The translations under genes and the position numbers were made by a program. A stretch of 64,000 nucleotides of DNA, taken from assembly GCF_035207705.1 (NCBI RefSeq), contig NZ_CP128187.1, positions 372,001 to 436,000 of the forward strand, read 5' to 3'. Of the stretch, positions 28,055 to 37,797 are shown piece by piece (position 1 is the stretch's first letter; each line of letters begins with the position of its first letter). The DNA comes from Maribacter sp. BPC-D8. GTDB taxonomy: Bacteria; Bacteroidota; Bacteroidia; Flavobacteriales; Flavobacteriaceae. Below the pieces are notes generated by a model. That model worked only from the letters and a program-made list of their open reading frames with translations. It was not told where the DNA came from and did no database searches.

Positions 28055-29875
28055 TTATTCAGCATAGATATCCAAAATTTCAGCACTAAACTTCTCTCTT
28101 ATTACCCTACGTTTTAGTTTAAGGGTAGGGGTTAATTCTGCATCTGCACCATCAGCATGTACAGGTAGCCATTCACGGGCTATAAGTTTAAACTTTTTAA
28201 TCTGTTCTACATGGCTAAATTCAGGATTGTATTTATTTATGATCTTCTCATATTTCCTCAGAACTTTTGAGTGTTTTATTATTTCGTCTAAACTGGTCCA
28301 GGGAATTTCCTTTTTATTACAATAACTTTTTAAAGCTTCTTCTGCAGGTACTATCAAAGCAGAAACAAATTTTTGTTTATCACCGATCACCATCATTTGT
28401 TCTACTAAAAACTCCTCTTTTATTCTATTTTCAATTGGTGCTGGGGCAACATATTTACCGCCAGATGTTTTAAGTAATTCTTTTTTTCTATCTGTAATCT
28501 TAAGAAATTCTCGACCTGTAGGTCCTTTTACCAATGTACCTATATCACCAGTACGAAACCATCGCTTGCCATCTATCTCGCAAAAAACCTGGTCATTTAC
28601 TTCTGGTTTTTTGTAATAGCCCATCATAACATTTGGTCCGTATGCTAAAATTTCACCTTCACCTTCTCTATAATCTCCACCTTCTTGATCAATTAATATT
28701 TCTACTCCATCAATAAGTGGACCTGCAGAACCTAATAGTGCGCCATCGGGCTCCATAGTATTTACACTTAGTGTTGGTGAAGTTTCTGTAAGTCCGTACC
28801 CTTCACGAATAGGAATGCCTGCTGCGCAAAAAACACGCATTACTTTTACAGGGCATGGGGCAGCACCTGTAACAACTGCATTTATATTACCACCAAGAGC
28901 ATCTCGCCATTTAGAAAAAATTAATTTATCGGCAATTTTCCATTTCAACTTTTTACCAAAAGATAAATTTTGATTTATTTCATAATCATCGGTTAATGCT
29001 AAGGCCCAAAAGAAAAGTTTCTTTTTTGTGCCATCTAAAGCTAAGCCCTTGTTGTAAATAGCCTCGTATATCTTCTCAAGCAATCTCGGAACGGTTGTGA
29101 ACGTGGCTGGTTTCACAGCAGCTAAATCACCATCTGGCCCGCTTAAATTATCTGTACCTGCAAAGAATATTTTAGCACTTTTATAATAGTATACAAAAGA
29201 CACCGAGCGTTCGTAAATATGACATAAGGGTAAAAAACTCAACACATTATTACCCGGCTTCGCCTGTAAATGTGGAGAAGTTTTCAAAGCGATGTGCATT
29301 ATATTTTTATGCGATAGCATTACACCCTTCGGATTTCCGGTAGTACCTGAGGTATAAATTATGGTAGCCAAATCTTCAGTTGTAATTCCGCTTTTAATTT
29401 TCTCAACTTCCGCCTTATGTGAGTCATTGAATAGATCTTCCCAAAAAGGAATGTCAGTTTGCTTGTCTAAAGTGTAGATATGTTTTAAAGTAGGTACGTT
29501 ATTACAAGTAGCATTTAATTTCTGGTACAAATCTCCACCTCCACAAAAAGCTACTTTTACCTCAGCTTCATTTAAAATATATTCATACTCACCTACGCTA
29601 ATTGTAGGGTATAGAGGAATACTTATCAATCCGGCCATTTGCATGGCAAAGTCTAAAATCATCCACTCTGGTCTATTCTTATAGGTGACAAAAGCCACTT
29701 TATCGCCGGGTTTTAGACCAAGATTCAATAACCCTGATGCCATACTTTCCGCAGTTTCTTTAACTTCCTGTGAACTATATGATTTCCATTTACCAGAGGC
29801 ATCTCGCCCGTTTATAGAGTTTTCTAATGGATGATTTTCTAATTGGTAGTATAAGAGGTCAAATAGTCTAGTCAT
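28055..29875 (-). CDS. Long-chain acyl-CoA ligase (AMP-dependent synthetase)
   Basis: 606 residues, full length for the LC-FACS group. The AMP-binding motif IIYTSGTTGNPKGVMLSH lies near residue 180. The EGYGLTETSP and WFRTGDIG motifs and the DRKKELLKTSGGKYVAP linker are present. It activates a fatty or related acid with ATP and CoA, and so would be the entry step of the catabolic island. It is the last gene of the minus-strand series. Confidence 0.94.
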   Translation of the reverse strand: MTRLFDLLYYQLENHPLENSINGRDASGKWKSYSSQEVKETAESMASGLLNLGLKPGDKVAFVTYKNRPEWMILDFAMQMAGLISIPLYPTISVGEYEYILNEAEVKVAFCGGGDLYQKLNATCNNVPTLKHIYTLDKQTDIPFWEDLFNDSHKAEVEKIKSGITTEDLATIIYTSGTTGNPKGVMLSHKNIMHIALKTSPHLQAKPGNNVLSFLPLCHIYERSVSFVYYYKSAKIFFAGTDNLSGPDGDLAAVKPATFTTVPRLLEKIYEAIYNKGLALDGTKKKLFFWALALTDDYEINQNLSFGKKLKWKIADKLIFSKWRDALGGNINAVVTGAAPCPVKVMRVFCAAGIPIREGYGLTETSPTLSVNTMEPDGALLGSAGPLIDGVEILIDQEGGDYREGEGEILAYGPNVMMGYYKKPEVNDQVFCEIDGKRWFRTGDIGTLVKGPTGREFLKITDRKKELLKTSGGKYVAPAPIENRIKEEFLVEQMMVIGDKQKFVSALIVPAEEALKSYCNKKEIPWTSLDEIIKHSKVLRKYEKIINKYNPEFSHVEQIKKFKLIAREWLPVHADGADAELTPTLKLKRRVIREKFSAEILDIYAE

Positions 29876-29949
29876 TGCTTTGGATTGTTTTGTTAATTTT
29901 AATTGCGATAAATTATCCGTGATTTTATTTAACTACATAAGTTGAGGTT

Positions 29950-30414
29950 TTATGAAAACATAAGGCTGATAAATTCTGCAACGCAGGCAGGCTTTTCAGA
30001 GCCCTCGATTTCAACTGTACAGTTCCATATAACTTTTAAGCCAGAATCACCATATTCTTCAATATTCGCGATGGTACCTTTAAGTCGAAGACGACTATCG
30101 ACCAAAACAGGACTCGGAAAACGAACTTTGTTCAATCCGTAATTCACTCCCATTTTTGCTGACTTTACCATAATAAGGTCTTCCAGCATTTTGGATAGCA
30201 AAGACACAGACAAAAAACCATGAGCTACTGGTTTTTTAAATGGAGAGTATTTATTCGCCTTTTCAACATCAACATGAATCCATTGATGGTCGCCCGTTGC
30301 TTTGGCAAAATCGTTGATCATTTCTTGAGTTACGGTTATCCAATTACCTTCTGGTAGTGGTTTGCCTTCCAGTTCTCTGAATGCCTTAAAATCTTCTATT
30401 TCTAACTTTGCCAT
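29950..30414 (-). CDS. MaoC-family (R)-specific enoyl-CoA hydratase
   Basis: 154 residues from ATG at 30414 (MAKLEIEDFKAF), five bases after the upstream dehydrogenase stop; a longer in-frame ATG at 30438 would overlap that gene. The single hot-dog domain carries the hydratase motif FAKATGDHQWIHVD with catalytic Asp and His, and the AHGFLSVSLL helix. It hydrates trans-2-enoyl-CoA to (R)-3-hydroxyacyl-CoA. Pairing with a FabG-like dehydrogenase upstream fits oxidation or reduction of (R)-3-hydroxyacyl thioesters. Confidence 0.9.
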   Translation of the reverse strand: MAKLEIEDFKAFRELEGKPLPEGNWITVTQEMINDFAKATGDHQWIHVDVEKANKYSPFKKPVAHGFLSVSLLSKMLEDLIMVKSAKMGVNYGLNKVRFPSPVLVDSRLRLKGTIANIEEYGDSGLKVIWNCTVEIEGSEKPACVAEFISLMFS

Positions 30415-30418
30415 ATTG

Positions 30419-31156
30419 TTATCTTGAAGTTCCACCATCTATTGTTAAACAAATACCAGAAACAAAACGCGCTTCATCTGATGCCAGATATAAATATCCG
30501 TAAGCGATATCAATAGGCTGTGCAACAGTTTTCAAAGGTATACTTGCTTCGATAGCGGCAAAATGCTCTTTAGGTATTTTAGCTACCATATCTGTCATGG
30601 TAAAACCTGGTGCAATTGCATTGGCTGTAATGCCATATTTACCTAGTTCTACAGTCCATGTTTTCGACATTGCTATAACTCCGGCTTTAGTGGCAGCATA
30701 GTTGGTTTGACCAAAGTTGCCTCGTAATCCAACATTAGATGCTGCACTTACTATTCGACCATATTTGTTAGCTTTCATGTATGGGGCTGCCGCTTGGGTG
30801 CACAAAAAGACTCCTTTTAGATTTACGTTAACTACAGAATCAAACTCCTCTTCACTCATTTTTTCAAGAGTTTTATCTCTTGTAATTCCGGCATTGTTGA
30901 TAAGGATGTCCAGTTTTCCGTACTTTTCGTTTATCGATGCAAATAAGGCTTCTATAGCCGATTTTTCTGTTACTGATACGGAATGAAACTCTGCTTTACC
31001 ACCACTAGCATTTATACCGTCTGCAACCGCTTGCCCTTCAGGTAAGAGATCTACTATTATTACTGTAGCACCTTCTTTTGCAAATAATTCAGATATAGCT
31101 TGTCCTATTCCTCTAGAACCACCTGTTACTACTGCTATTTTGTTTTCTAATCTCAT
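30419..31156 (-). CDS. FabG-like short-chain dehydrogenase (3-hydroxyacyl-CoA/acetoacetyl-CoA reductase type)
   Basis: 245 residues, classical SDR. TGGSRGIG cofactor motif near the start, NNAGIT, and catalytic Ser with YAATK (Tyr-x-x-x-Lys). The C-terminus IDGGTSR is typical. Acts on 3-keto/3-hydroxy-acyl thioesters with NAD(P). Next to MaoC with 4 bases between the stop and the next start codon, so translationally coupled. Confidence 0.9.
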   Translation of the reverse strand: MRLENKIAVVTGGSRGIGQAISELFAKEGATVIIVDLLPEGQAVADGINASGGKAEFHSVSVTEKSAIEALFASINEKYGKLDILINNAGITRDKTLEKMSEEEFDSVVNVNLKGVFLCTQAAAPYMKANKYGRIVSAASNVGLRGNFGQTNYAATKAGVIAMSKTWTVELGKYGITANAIAPGFTMTDMVAKIPKEHFAAIEASIPLKTVAQPIDIAYGYLYLASDEARFVSGICLTIDGGTSR

Positions 31157-31221
31157 GTTATTCTATTTTGTAATTTCTATATTCTTGACTGCACCAGAAG
31201 TGACAGTTATTTTTTATTTTT

Positions 31222-32196
31222 TCAAACCTTAACAATCAATTTGCCTTTCACTTTTCTTTCGGTCATTTCTTCAAGTGCAGTTGCTGTATCTTTTAAATCA
31301 TAAACAGCGTGAATATGTGGTTTTAATTTGCCTTCGGCATGCCATTTCATTAAAGCCATTGTATTCTGCATATTCGCTTTAGCATCTTTCATTGCGAATG
31401 CACCCCAAAAAACACCAACTATGGCTGCTTCTTTTAAGAGAGGGAGATTCAGCGGAATTTTAGGAATATCGCCAGCTGCAAAACCTACAACCAAGTACCT
31501 GCCATTTCGGGCTATACCTCTAAAAGCTGCTTCTGAATAGGTTCCGCCTACGGGGTCGTATATTACATCTACACCTTTACCACCGGTCAGCTCTTTGATC
31601 GATGCTTTGAGGTCTTGAGTGGTATAATTTATGGTTTCGTCTGCACCATATTCTTTACATAGAGCCAACTTGTCATCGGTAGAAGCTGCCGCAATAACTT
31701 TTGCTCCCATAAGCTTACCGAGCTCAACAGCGGCTAAGCCTACACCACCTGAAGCACCTAAGACCAAAAGTGTTTCACCTTCTGCCAAATTACCTCTGTC
31801 TTTTAAGGCATGGTATGAAGTGCCGTATGCCATAAGAAAAGAGGCTGCAATGGGGTAGTCCATCTGGGGAGGCTTTGGGAAGCAAGCATTTGCAGGTACT
31901 AGAACTTCTTCAGCCAAACCACCATGGGCTACAAAACCAAATACTTCTTGACCTACTTTTAAATGAGAAACTCCCTCTCCAACTTCTTTAACGATACCTG
32001 CTACATCACTACCTGGTGTAAAGGGCAATTCCGGTTTAAACTGATATAAGCCTTGAATAATCAATGTATCTGGAAAATTCAATCCACATGCCTTGACTTC
32101 GACTAAAACCTCTTTTGCCTTCGGTTTTAAATTAGCAACTTCTTCCAATACTAATGAAGAAGGAGGGCCGAATTTTTTACATCGTATAGCTTTCAT
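31222..32196 (-). CDS. Zinc-free NADPH:quinone oxidoreductase-type MDR enzyme
   Basis: 324 residues, medium-chain dehydrogenase/reductase fold without the structural zinc cysteine cluster. Features are a GroES-like N-terminal domain, LVLGASGGVGLAAVELGK (NADPH Rossmann motif near 145-160) and DVIYDPVGG. Relatives reduce quinones or the double bond of enoyl thioesters or ketones. In this island an enoyl-CoA or enal reductase role is possible; the substrate is not determined. Confidence 0.85.
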   Translation of the reverse strand: MKAIRCKKFGPPSSLVLEEVANLKPKAKEVLVEVKACGLNFPDTLIIQGLYQFKPELPFTPGSDVAGIVKEVGEGVSHLKVGQEVFGFVAHGGLAEEVLVPANACFPKPPQMDYPIAASFLMAYGTSYHALKDRGNLAEGETLLVLGASGGVGLAAVELGKLMGAKVIAAASTDDKLALCKEYGADETINYTTQDLKASIKELTGGKGVDVIYDPVGGTYSEAAFRGIARNGRYLVVGFAAGDIPKIPLNLPLLKEAAIVGVFWGAFAMKDAKANMQNTMALMKWHAEGKLKPHIHAVYDLKDTATALEEMTERKVKGKLIVKV

Positions 32197-32294
32197 ACCT
32201 ATTAAGATTAAAAAGTCAAACTCAAATACAAATTCAAATTTCAGCTTTTGTACTTCTGAATTTGATTTTTGTATTTGCGCTTGTATTTTATTAT

Positions 32295-33299
32295 TTATTC
32301 TTCTATTATTTTTAATACCAATTTTCCCATTTTATCGCCAGAGAAAAGACGATTGTATGTTTCTGGGAAATTTTCAATTCCATCGTAAATGTCTTCTTTG
32401 CTTTTTAGTTTTCCTTGCGCCATCCATCCACCTAAAATTTTGGCTCCTTCTGCATATCTATCTGCGTAATCAAAAACAACCATGCCTGTCATGCTAGCTC
32501 TATTTACCAATAGAGATAAGTAGTTACTAGGTCCTTTCATAGCGGTTTTGTTATTGTATTGAGATATCGCTCCACAAATAACTATTCTTGCATGCATACG
32601 AAGTCTTCCTAAAGCTAAATCTAGAATTTCTCCACCTACGTTATCAAAATAAACATCTAAGCCTTTAGGGCATTCCTCTTTTATGCGGTCTTTTACATTT
32701 TCGTTTTTGTAATCGATACATGCATCGAAACCTAATTCATCAACAACATATTTACACTTATCGGCACCGCCTGCAATACCTATAACTCTGCAGCCTTTTA
32801 TTTTAGCAACTTGCCCAACAATGCTACCAACAGCACCTGCGGCCCCAGAAACTAAAACAATATCACCTTCTTTTATTTTACCTACTTCTGTTATTCCGAA
32901 ATAAGCAGTCATACCTGTCATACCTAAAGTACCGATATAGGTGGGTAGGGGAGCAAGGTTTGGGTCAACTTTGTAATAGCCTTCACCTTCGGTAGCAATG
33001 TATTGTTGTACACCGGCATAACCGGCAACATAATCACCAACCTTAAACTTCGGATGATTATTCGACTCTATTACTTGCCCTACAGAACCTGCTCGCATTA
33101 CCGAGTTAATTTCCATTGGTGCTATATAAGATTTTGCATCATTCATCCATCCACGCATTGCAGGATCAAGAGATACATAATGTTGTTGTATCAATACCTG
33201 ACCTTCTTTAATTGTAGGAATAGGGTTAGAGACTAATGACCATGTTGAAGCATCAGCATCACCAGTGGGTCTTTTTACAAATAATAATTGTTTGTTCAT
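32295..33299 (-). CDS. NADP-dependent alkenal/2-enone reductase (CurA/leukotriene B4 dehydrogenase type)
   Basis: 334 residues. The family signature SLDPAMRGWM lies near residue 46, with VSGAAGAVGSIVGQVAKIKG as the NADP motif and DVYFDNVGGEILD later. Members reduce conjugated C=C bonds of enones, enals or curcumin-like compounds. It may reduce or detoxify intermediates of the acyl-CoA island. Same strand as its neighbours, with gaps of 98 and 72 bases. Confidence 0.88.
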   Translation of the reverse strand: MNKQLLFVKRPTGDADASTWSLVSNPIPTIKEGQVLIQQHYVSLDPAMRGWMNDAKSYIAPMEINSVMRAGSVGQVIESNNHPKFKVGDYVAGYAGVQQYIATEGEGYYKVDPNLAPLPTYIGTLGMTGMTAYFGITEVGKIKEGDIVLVSGAAGAVGSIVGQVAKIKGCRVIGIAGGADKCKYVVDELGFDACIDYKNENVKDRIKEECPKGLDVYFDNVGGEILDLALGRLRMHARIVICGAISQYNNKTAMKGPSNYLSLLVNRASMTGMVVFDYADRYAEGAKILGGWMAQGKLKSKEDIYDGIENFPETYNRLFSGDKMGKLVLKIIEE

Positions 33300-33371
33300 G
33301 AGTTAGTTATTTTATGATCAATCTGATACGAGTTAGAATCTGATTGTCTTTAATTTATGATCGTTGAATGT

Positions 33372-34142
33372 TTACTTTTTCTTACCTGAAAAACTTTCTA
33401 CGTAAGCTTTCATTTTTGCTCGTATTTCTGGTTTCCACCAAAGTTCAGCAGCTTCTTTTAAAGAGTTTTTACCATCTGCATCTAATTTTTCAAGAAGATG
33501 TTTTCTAATTTTGGCTTTGGTATTTATCCAAATTTGTTGGTCTGCTTTCATGTAAAGGCGCATTTGTTTTTCTGCGCGCTCCAAAACATTTTCTAATGGA
33601 ACAAGTTCATCTACCAAACCAGCGGATACTGCTTCTTTACCGGTTAAAAGTTTTCCTTCTAGAATATATTTGCTCGCCAAACCATCACCCATCCAAAAAG
33701 CATATACTTCGGTCAGGTTTTGACTTATCTGAATATTTACTGCAACCTCATTAAGACCGATTACATATTTATCTCCGTCGGCCATATATCGATTATCACT
33801 GGCTACCGCTAAAACACATCCACCGGCAGGTGAATATCCTGTAATTGCAGAAATGAATGGCTTTTTAAATTGAACCAATTCTAAATACAAAGTGCCGAAT
33901 GAAGAAAAGAAATTTTCTATTTGGTCTTTGTCATATTGAAAGAGCTCAATTAAGTCTAAACCTGCAGAAAAGTAATGCGGTTGACCAGAAAGGATAACTC
34001 CTTTAACCTCATCATTTGAAGCTATAGATTTAAAAGTCTCTCGTAATTCGGTTACCATTTCTGCATTGATAGCATTGACTTTACCACGATTCATTTGTAC
34101 TATAGCGTACTCGTCTTTATATGTAATTTCTAATGTCTTCAT
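33372..34142 (-). CDS. Enoyl-CoA hydratase/isomerase family protein
   Basis: 256 residues, crotonase fold. The oxyanion-hole segments are SGQPHYFSAGLDLIEL and GYSPAGGCVLAVASD. The usual hydratase glutamates are not obvious, since the second motif reads NEVAVNIQI, so an isomerase-like activity is as likely as hydratase. Five bases separate its start from... the upstream gene order is SDR after it (34148) on the same strand, in the sense that the SDR stop lies 5 bases before this start, indicating an operon. Confidence 0.82.
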   Translation of the reverse strand: MKTLEITYKDEYAIVQMNRGKVNAINAEMVTELRETFKSIASNDEVKGVILSGQPHYFSAGLDLIELFQYDKDQIENFFSSFGTLYLELVQFKKPFISAITGYSPAGGCVLAVASDNRYMADGDKYVIGLNEVAVNIQISQNLTEVYAFWMGDGLASKYILEGKLLTGKEAVSAGLVDELVPLENVLERAEKQMRLYMKADQQIWINTKAKIRKHLLEKLDADGKNSLKEAAELWWKPEIRAKMKAYVESFSGKKK

Positions 34143-34147
34143 ATATT

Positions 34148-34903
34148 TTATAAGGATGTTCCTCCGTCTAGTGTTAATGTTTGTCCTGTCATGAATTTTG
34201 AATTATCAGAAGCAAGAAAGCAAATACCTTCTGCTATTTCATTGGCTTCACCAAATCTTTTCATGGGTATTAATCTCTTCAGTAAATCGCCCATATCGGG
34301 TCTTACCGTAAGTAGTTGGTCTAATAAAGCAGAATGTGTGTAACCAGGGCAAACCGCATTAATACGAATATTTTTACCGCCGTATTCCAAAGCTGCTGAC
34401 TTTGTCATACCTACCACGGCAAATTTGCTAGCACTATAAGATAAATTGTTTCCTGATGCTTTTAGACCTGCCAAAGAAGCTACATTTACAATGGTACCAT
34501 GACCTTGCTTCATCATCTGTTTTAATGCAGCCTGCATACAGTAAAAAACACCTGTTTGATTTACGGCAATGACATTATGCCAATCGTCATGAGTATGTTC
34601 AGCGGTTTTCAATTGGTGCTTGCCACCTATACCGGCATTATTAACAATGACATCTACACGGTCATATTTTGAGACTGTTTTCGCTATTAGGGCTTCAACC
34701 TCTTCAAATTTTGTAACATCAGTTTTTATGGCAGATGCAATACCCCCATTTTTTTCAATTTCAGCAGCTACTTTTTCTGCATTGCTCAGGTTGATATCTG
34801 ATACTACGACGGTAGCGTTTCGTTCGCCTAAAAGTTTGGCTGCTGCCGCACCTATGCCGCTTCCGGCACCTGTTATTATAACTACTTTATCTTTTAAATT
34901 CAT
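34148..34903 (-). CDS. Short-chain dehydrogenase/reductase
   Basis: 251 residues from ATG at 34903 (MNLKDKVVIITGAGSGIG); a longer in-frame start at 34960 would overlap the upstream gene. TGxxxGIG motif, NNAGIG, Ser and YSASK catalytic residues, C-terminal LDGGTSL. Probably oxidises a hydroxyacyl-CoA; in comparison with lva-type systems it could act on a 4-hydroxy/4-keto or 3-hydroxy intermediate. Confidence 0.88.
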   Translation of the reverse strand: MNLKDKVVIITGAGSGIGAAAAKLLGERNATVVVSDINLSNAEKVAAEIEKNGGIASAIKTDVTKFEEVEALIAKTVSKYDRVDVIVNNAGIGGKHQLKTAEHTHDDWHNVIAVNQTGVFYCMQAALKQMMKQGHGTIVNVASLAGLKASGNNLSYSASKFAVVGMTKSAALEYGGKNIRINAVCPGYTHSALLDQLLTVRPDMGDLLKRLIPMKRFGEANEIAEGICFLASDNSKFMTGQTLTLDGGTSL

Positions 34904-34952
34904 GTATTTTGTTTTATTCTTAGTTTCTCTAAGCTCTTCTGATTTTGATATG

Positions 34953-35384
34953 CTAATCACATTGAATTAACCTTGAATCTAATAAGGCTTGATCTCTTAA
35001 GTGAGTCGGATATCCTTCTGCTTTTAGCATCCCTAAAAAATCAGCTGTAGAGTTATATTTTACGAGTAATATTTTATCCCATAACGCTTCATCTTCAGGT
35101 CCGATTAATGTTCGTTGAGGTTTTCCCAAATAAAGAATTTCAGCGTTCGCTTTTTGAAAGAAGGGCATAGCCGCTTTCATATATCCCTTATATGATTCTG
35201 CTCCTGATAGTCCGGTTTCTGCAACAGTGTCTTTAAATTTTAGCAGATTAATCATTACCACAGGTTTATCTGTAGGTAGTTGAGAAAAAGCTTTTAGCTG
35301 TTCTTGGTTGATTTTATTATGTGATGTTGTCTTCAAATATTTTAAAATAAATTGTCTATCTGTTTCTTTTGTATCGCTTCCCAA
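34953..35384 (-). CDS. DUF1330-like small protein overlapping the kinase gene
   Basis: 143 residues from the ATG at 35384, which overlaps the upstream kinase gene by 43 bases. A TTG at 35336 (MKTTSHNKINQEQ...) would start 5 bases after the kinase stop and is an equally good choice. The core VVMINLLKFKD and the later AEILYLGKP and LLVKYNSTADFL segments resemble the DUF1330 (ferredoxin-like dimer) family. Function unknown. Tight coupling to the APH-type kinase suggests it may be a partner protein. Confidence 0.7.
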   Translation of the reverse strand: MGSDTKETDRQFILKYLKTTSHNKINQEQLKAFSQLPTDKPVVMINLLKFKDTVAETGLSGAESYKGYMKAAMPFFQKANAEILYLGKPQRTLIGPEDEALWDKILLVKYNSTADFLGMLKAEGYPTHLRDQALLDSRLIQCD

Positions 35385-36409
35385 GCTGTTTTACAGCATA
35401 GTTCTGATGCTTTGTTCAAGTATGCAAATTTTGGATCGCTCGTATGTCCATGTTTAAAACGATAATAGATTTGCTGGGCGATTACCGCAATTTTGAACAA
35501 GCCGTAGGCATAATAAAAAATTAAGTTATCTACATTTCGACCACTTTTTAATGCATATTGCTGAACAATCTCTGCACGAAGAGGATTGCCTTTCATAACC
35601 GTCGGTGATTGTAGCCCTTGCTTCATGAAATCTGGATCTGCATACGTGGTCCAATACCCCAAAGAAGTACCTAAGTCCATTAAAGGGTCTCCCAGGGTAC
35701 ACATTTCCCAATCTAGAATAGCTGCTATTTCTTTCCAGCTATCATCCTTAAAAACTACATTGTCATACTTAAAATCATTGTGTATTAAAGTGTGATCGTA
35801 GCTTTTAGGCTGATTCTCTGCCATCCATTTCATTACTTTCCCTGCGGTAGGGACATCGTCTGTTGCAGCAGCTAAATATTGCTTGCTCCAATTCGTTACT
35901 TGTCGCTCTACATATCCTTCAGGGCGACCTAAATTTTCAAGTCCCGCTGCTTTGTAATCTATTGCATGAAAGGCTACAAAAGTATCTAGCCAAGTATTAG
36001 AGATTGTTTTAAATTCATTTTCAGGAATCTGTCTTTTATGCGCTTCTTTAGCGGTTAAAATAATTCCTTCTACTTTACTCATAATATAAAAAGGAGCTCC
36101 TATAATATCAGTATTTTCTGTATACGTATATGCTTTCGGAGTTTTGTCAAAAACAGAATTCAAATTAGAAATCACCTTGTACTCACGACTCATATCGTGC
36201 CCGCGTTTTGGAGCAGCAAAAGGTGGTCGTCGTAACACGTATTCTTTATTTTCAATATTCAGTAAGTAGGTAAGGTTTGAAAAGCCATTAGCAAATTGCT
36301 CAACTTGAAGTTGACTTTCGGCATCAGCAATTAAATTGTTCTCAAGAAGAAATTTCTTAAGATTTACCTGATTTAATTCTTCACCTTCTCTGACTGGTTT
36401 TATATTCAT
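35342..36409 (-). CDS. APH-family phosphotransferase, ACAD10/11- and LvaA-like
   Basis: 355 residues. Protein-kinase-like fold with QFANGFSNLTYLL (ATP loop), YVLRRPPF (lysine-equivalent region), the Brenner motif LIHNDFKYDNVVF and the metal-binding ILDWEM. These features match the kinase domain of ACAD10/11 and LvaA rather than drug-resistance APHs. Related enzymes phosphorylate the 4-hydroxyl of 4-hydroxyacyl-CoA. It is followed by a DUF1330-like gene and preceded, 114 bases away, by an ACAD11-type dehydrogenase gene, the same pairing that is fused in ACAD11. Confidence 0.85.
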   Translation of the reverse strand: MNIKPVREGEELNQVNLKKFLLENNLIADAESQLQVEQFANGFSNLTYLLNIENKEYVLRRPPFAAPKRGHDMSREYKVISNLNSVFDKTPKAYTYTENTDIIGAPFYIMSKVEGIILTAKEAHKRQIPENEFKTISNTWLDTFVAFHAIDYKAAGLENLGRPEGYVERQVTNWSKQYLAAATDDVPTAGKVMKWMAENQPKSYDHTLIHNDFKYDNVVFKDDSWKEIAAILDWEMCTLGDPLMDLGTSLGYWTTYADPDFMKQGLQSPTVMKGNPLRAEIVQQYALKSGRNVDNLIFYYAYGLFKIAVIAQQIYYRFKHGHTSDPKFAYLNKASELCCKTAWEAIQKKQIDNLF

Positions 36410-36523
36410 ATGTTGTTTTCTTTCCTAAATAGGAGGGATGCTTTTAAAATTGATTGACTTTCTTTTGGTTCACCTATTTTGTAATGTCAATAGGTAGCAC
36501 TTCAGTATTTTAGATATTGAATT

Positions 36524-37744
36524 CTAGCTTTGTTTGGCGTATTTCTTAATAACATTCTTACCTAACTGACTCATATGTACCTCATCTGGGCCGTCGGCCA
36601 ATCTCAATGTTCTCGCAGCTGCATAAAAGTGAGCTAGAGGAGTGTCGTTACTTACACCCATACCGCCTAAAATTTGAATGGCTCTATCTATTACGCTCAA
36701 AGCCATTTTTGGCGTAACAATTTTTATCATCGCAATTAAATCTTTAGCTTCTTTGTTACCTAGTCTGTCCATTTTATCGGCAGCAGATAATACCAGCAAA
36801 CGTGTTTGCTCTATTTCACATGCAGAACTAGCGATATCTTGGCGTACACTACTAAAAGTATCTAAGGTTCTGCCAAAAGGCTTACGTTTAGTGGTACGTT
36901 CTGACATGATTTCTAGCGAACGCTGTGCCATACCAATTAGGCGCATACAATGATGAATTCGACCTGGTCCCAATCGCCCTTGGGCAATGGCAAAACCTTG
37001 TCCTTCACCCACCAATAAATTTTCTTTAGAAACGCGAACATTTTCTAGTAAAATCTCTGCATGTCCTTCGGGAGAATCAGAATAACCAAAAACGGGTAAG
37101 TGTCGTATGATTTTCAGTCCAGGAGTATCCATAGGTACTAAAATCATACTTTGCTGTTCATGTCTTGGAGCATCAAAATCTGTTTTCCCCATTACAATAC
37201 TAATCTTGCAATTAGGATCCATAGCGCCCGACGACCACCATTTTCTACCATTAATAACATACTCATCACCATCGGCAACTATAGATGTTTCAATATTAGT
37301 AGCATCTGAAGAAGCAACATCTGGTTCGGTCATTAAAAAAGCAGAACGTATTTCGCCGTTCATTAAAGGTTTTAGCCATTTATCTTGCTGTTCTGGAGTA
37401 CCGTATTTAGCAAGTACTTCCATATTGCCAGTATCAGGAGCATTACAATTAAAAATTTCGGGAACCCATATGGTACGACCCATTATTTCAGCTAGCGGGG
37501 CGTATTCTAAATTGGTTAATCCCGGACTTAAATCGCCATAAGATTTTGGAAGAAAAAGATTCCATAGACCAGCATCTTTAGCCTTTTGTTTTAAGTTTTC
37601 CAATCCTGGCCATTTTTTCCAAGCATTCTCCGGATTGTGGTGAAAAGCATCTACTTCGGCTTCTACTGGAAGAATATGTTCATCAACAAAATTTTGTACT
37701 TTTTTCTGTAATGCAATTGCTTTTTCACTATGTTCAAAATTCAT
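36524..37744 (-). CDS. Acyl-CoA dehydrogenase of the ACAD10/11 (LvaC) type
   Basis: 406 residues. Distinctive family segments are [26 protein letters not shown], the [13 protein letters not shown] loop and [18 protein letters not shown]-dependent. In ACAD11 and LvaC this fold converts 4-phosphoacyl-CoA to an enoyl- or 3-hydroxyacyl-CoA by loss of phosphate. Placement next to the APH-type kinase supports that assignment; plain acyl-CoA oxidation is the alternative. Confidence 0.88.
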   Translation of the reverse strand: MNFEHSEKAIALQKKVQNFVDEHILPVEAEVDAFHHNPENAWKKWPGLENLKQKAKDAGLWNLFLPKSYGDLSPGLTNLEYAPLAEIMGRTIWVPEIFNCNAPDTGNMEVLAKYGTPEQQDKWLKPLMNGEIRSAFLMTEPDVASSDATNIETSIVADGDEYVINGRKWWSSGAMDPNCKISIVMGKTDFDAPRHEQQSMILVPMDTPGLKIIRHLPVFGYSDSPEGHAEILLENVRVSKENLLVGEGQGFAIAQGRLGPGRIHHCMRLIGMAQRSLEIMSERTTKRKPFGRTLDTFSSVRQDIASSACEIEQTRLLVLSAADKMDRLGNKEAKDLIAMIKIVTPKMALSVIDRAIQILGGMGVSNDTPLAHFYAAARTLRLADGPDEVHMSQLGKNVIKKYAKQS

Positions 37745-37797
37745 GAGCTTTTTCTTTTATCAACTTAATACTTTGTACTGAGCACTAAATACTTTCC

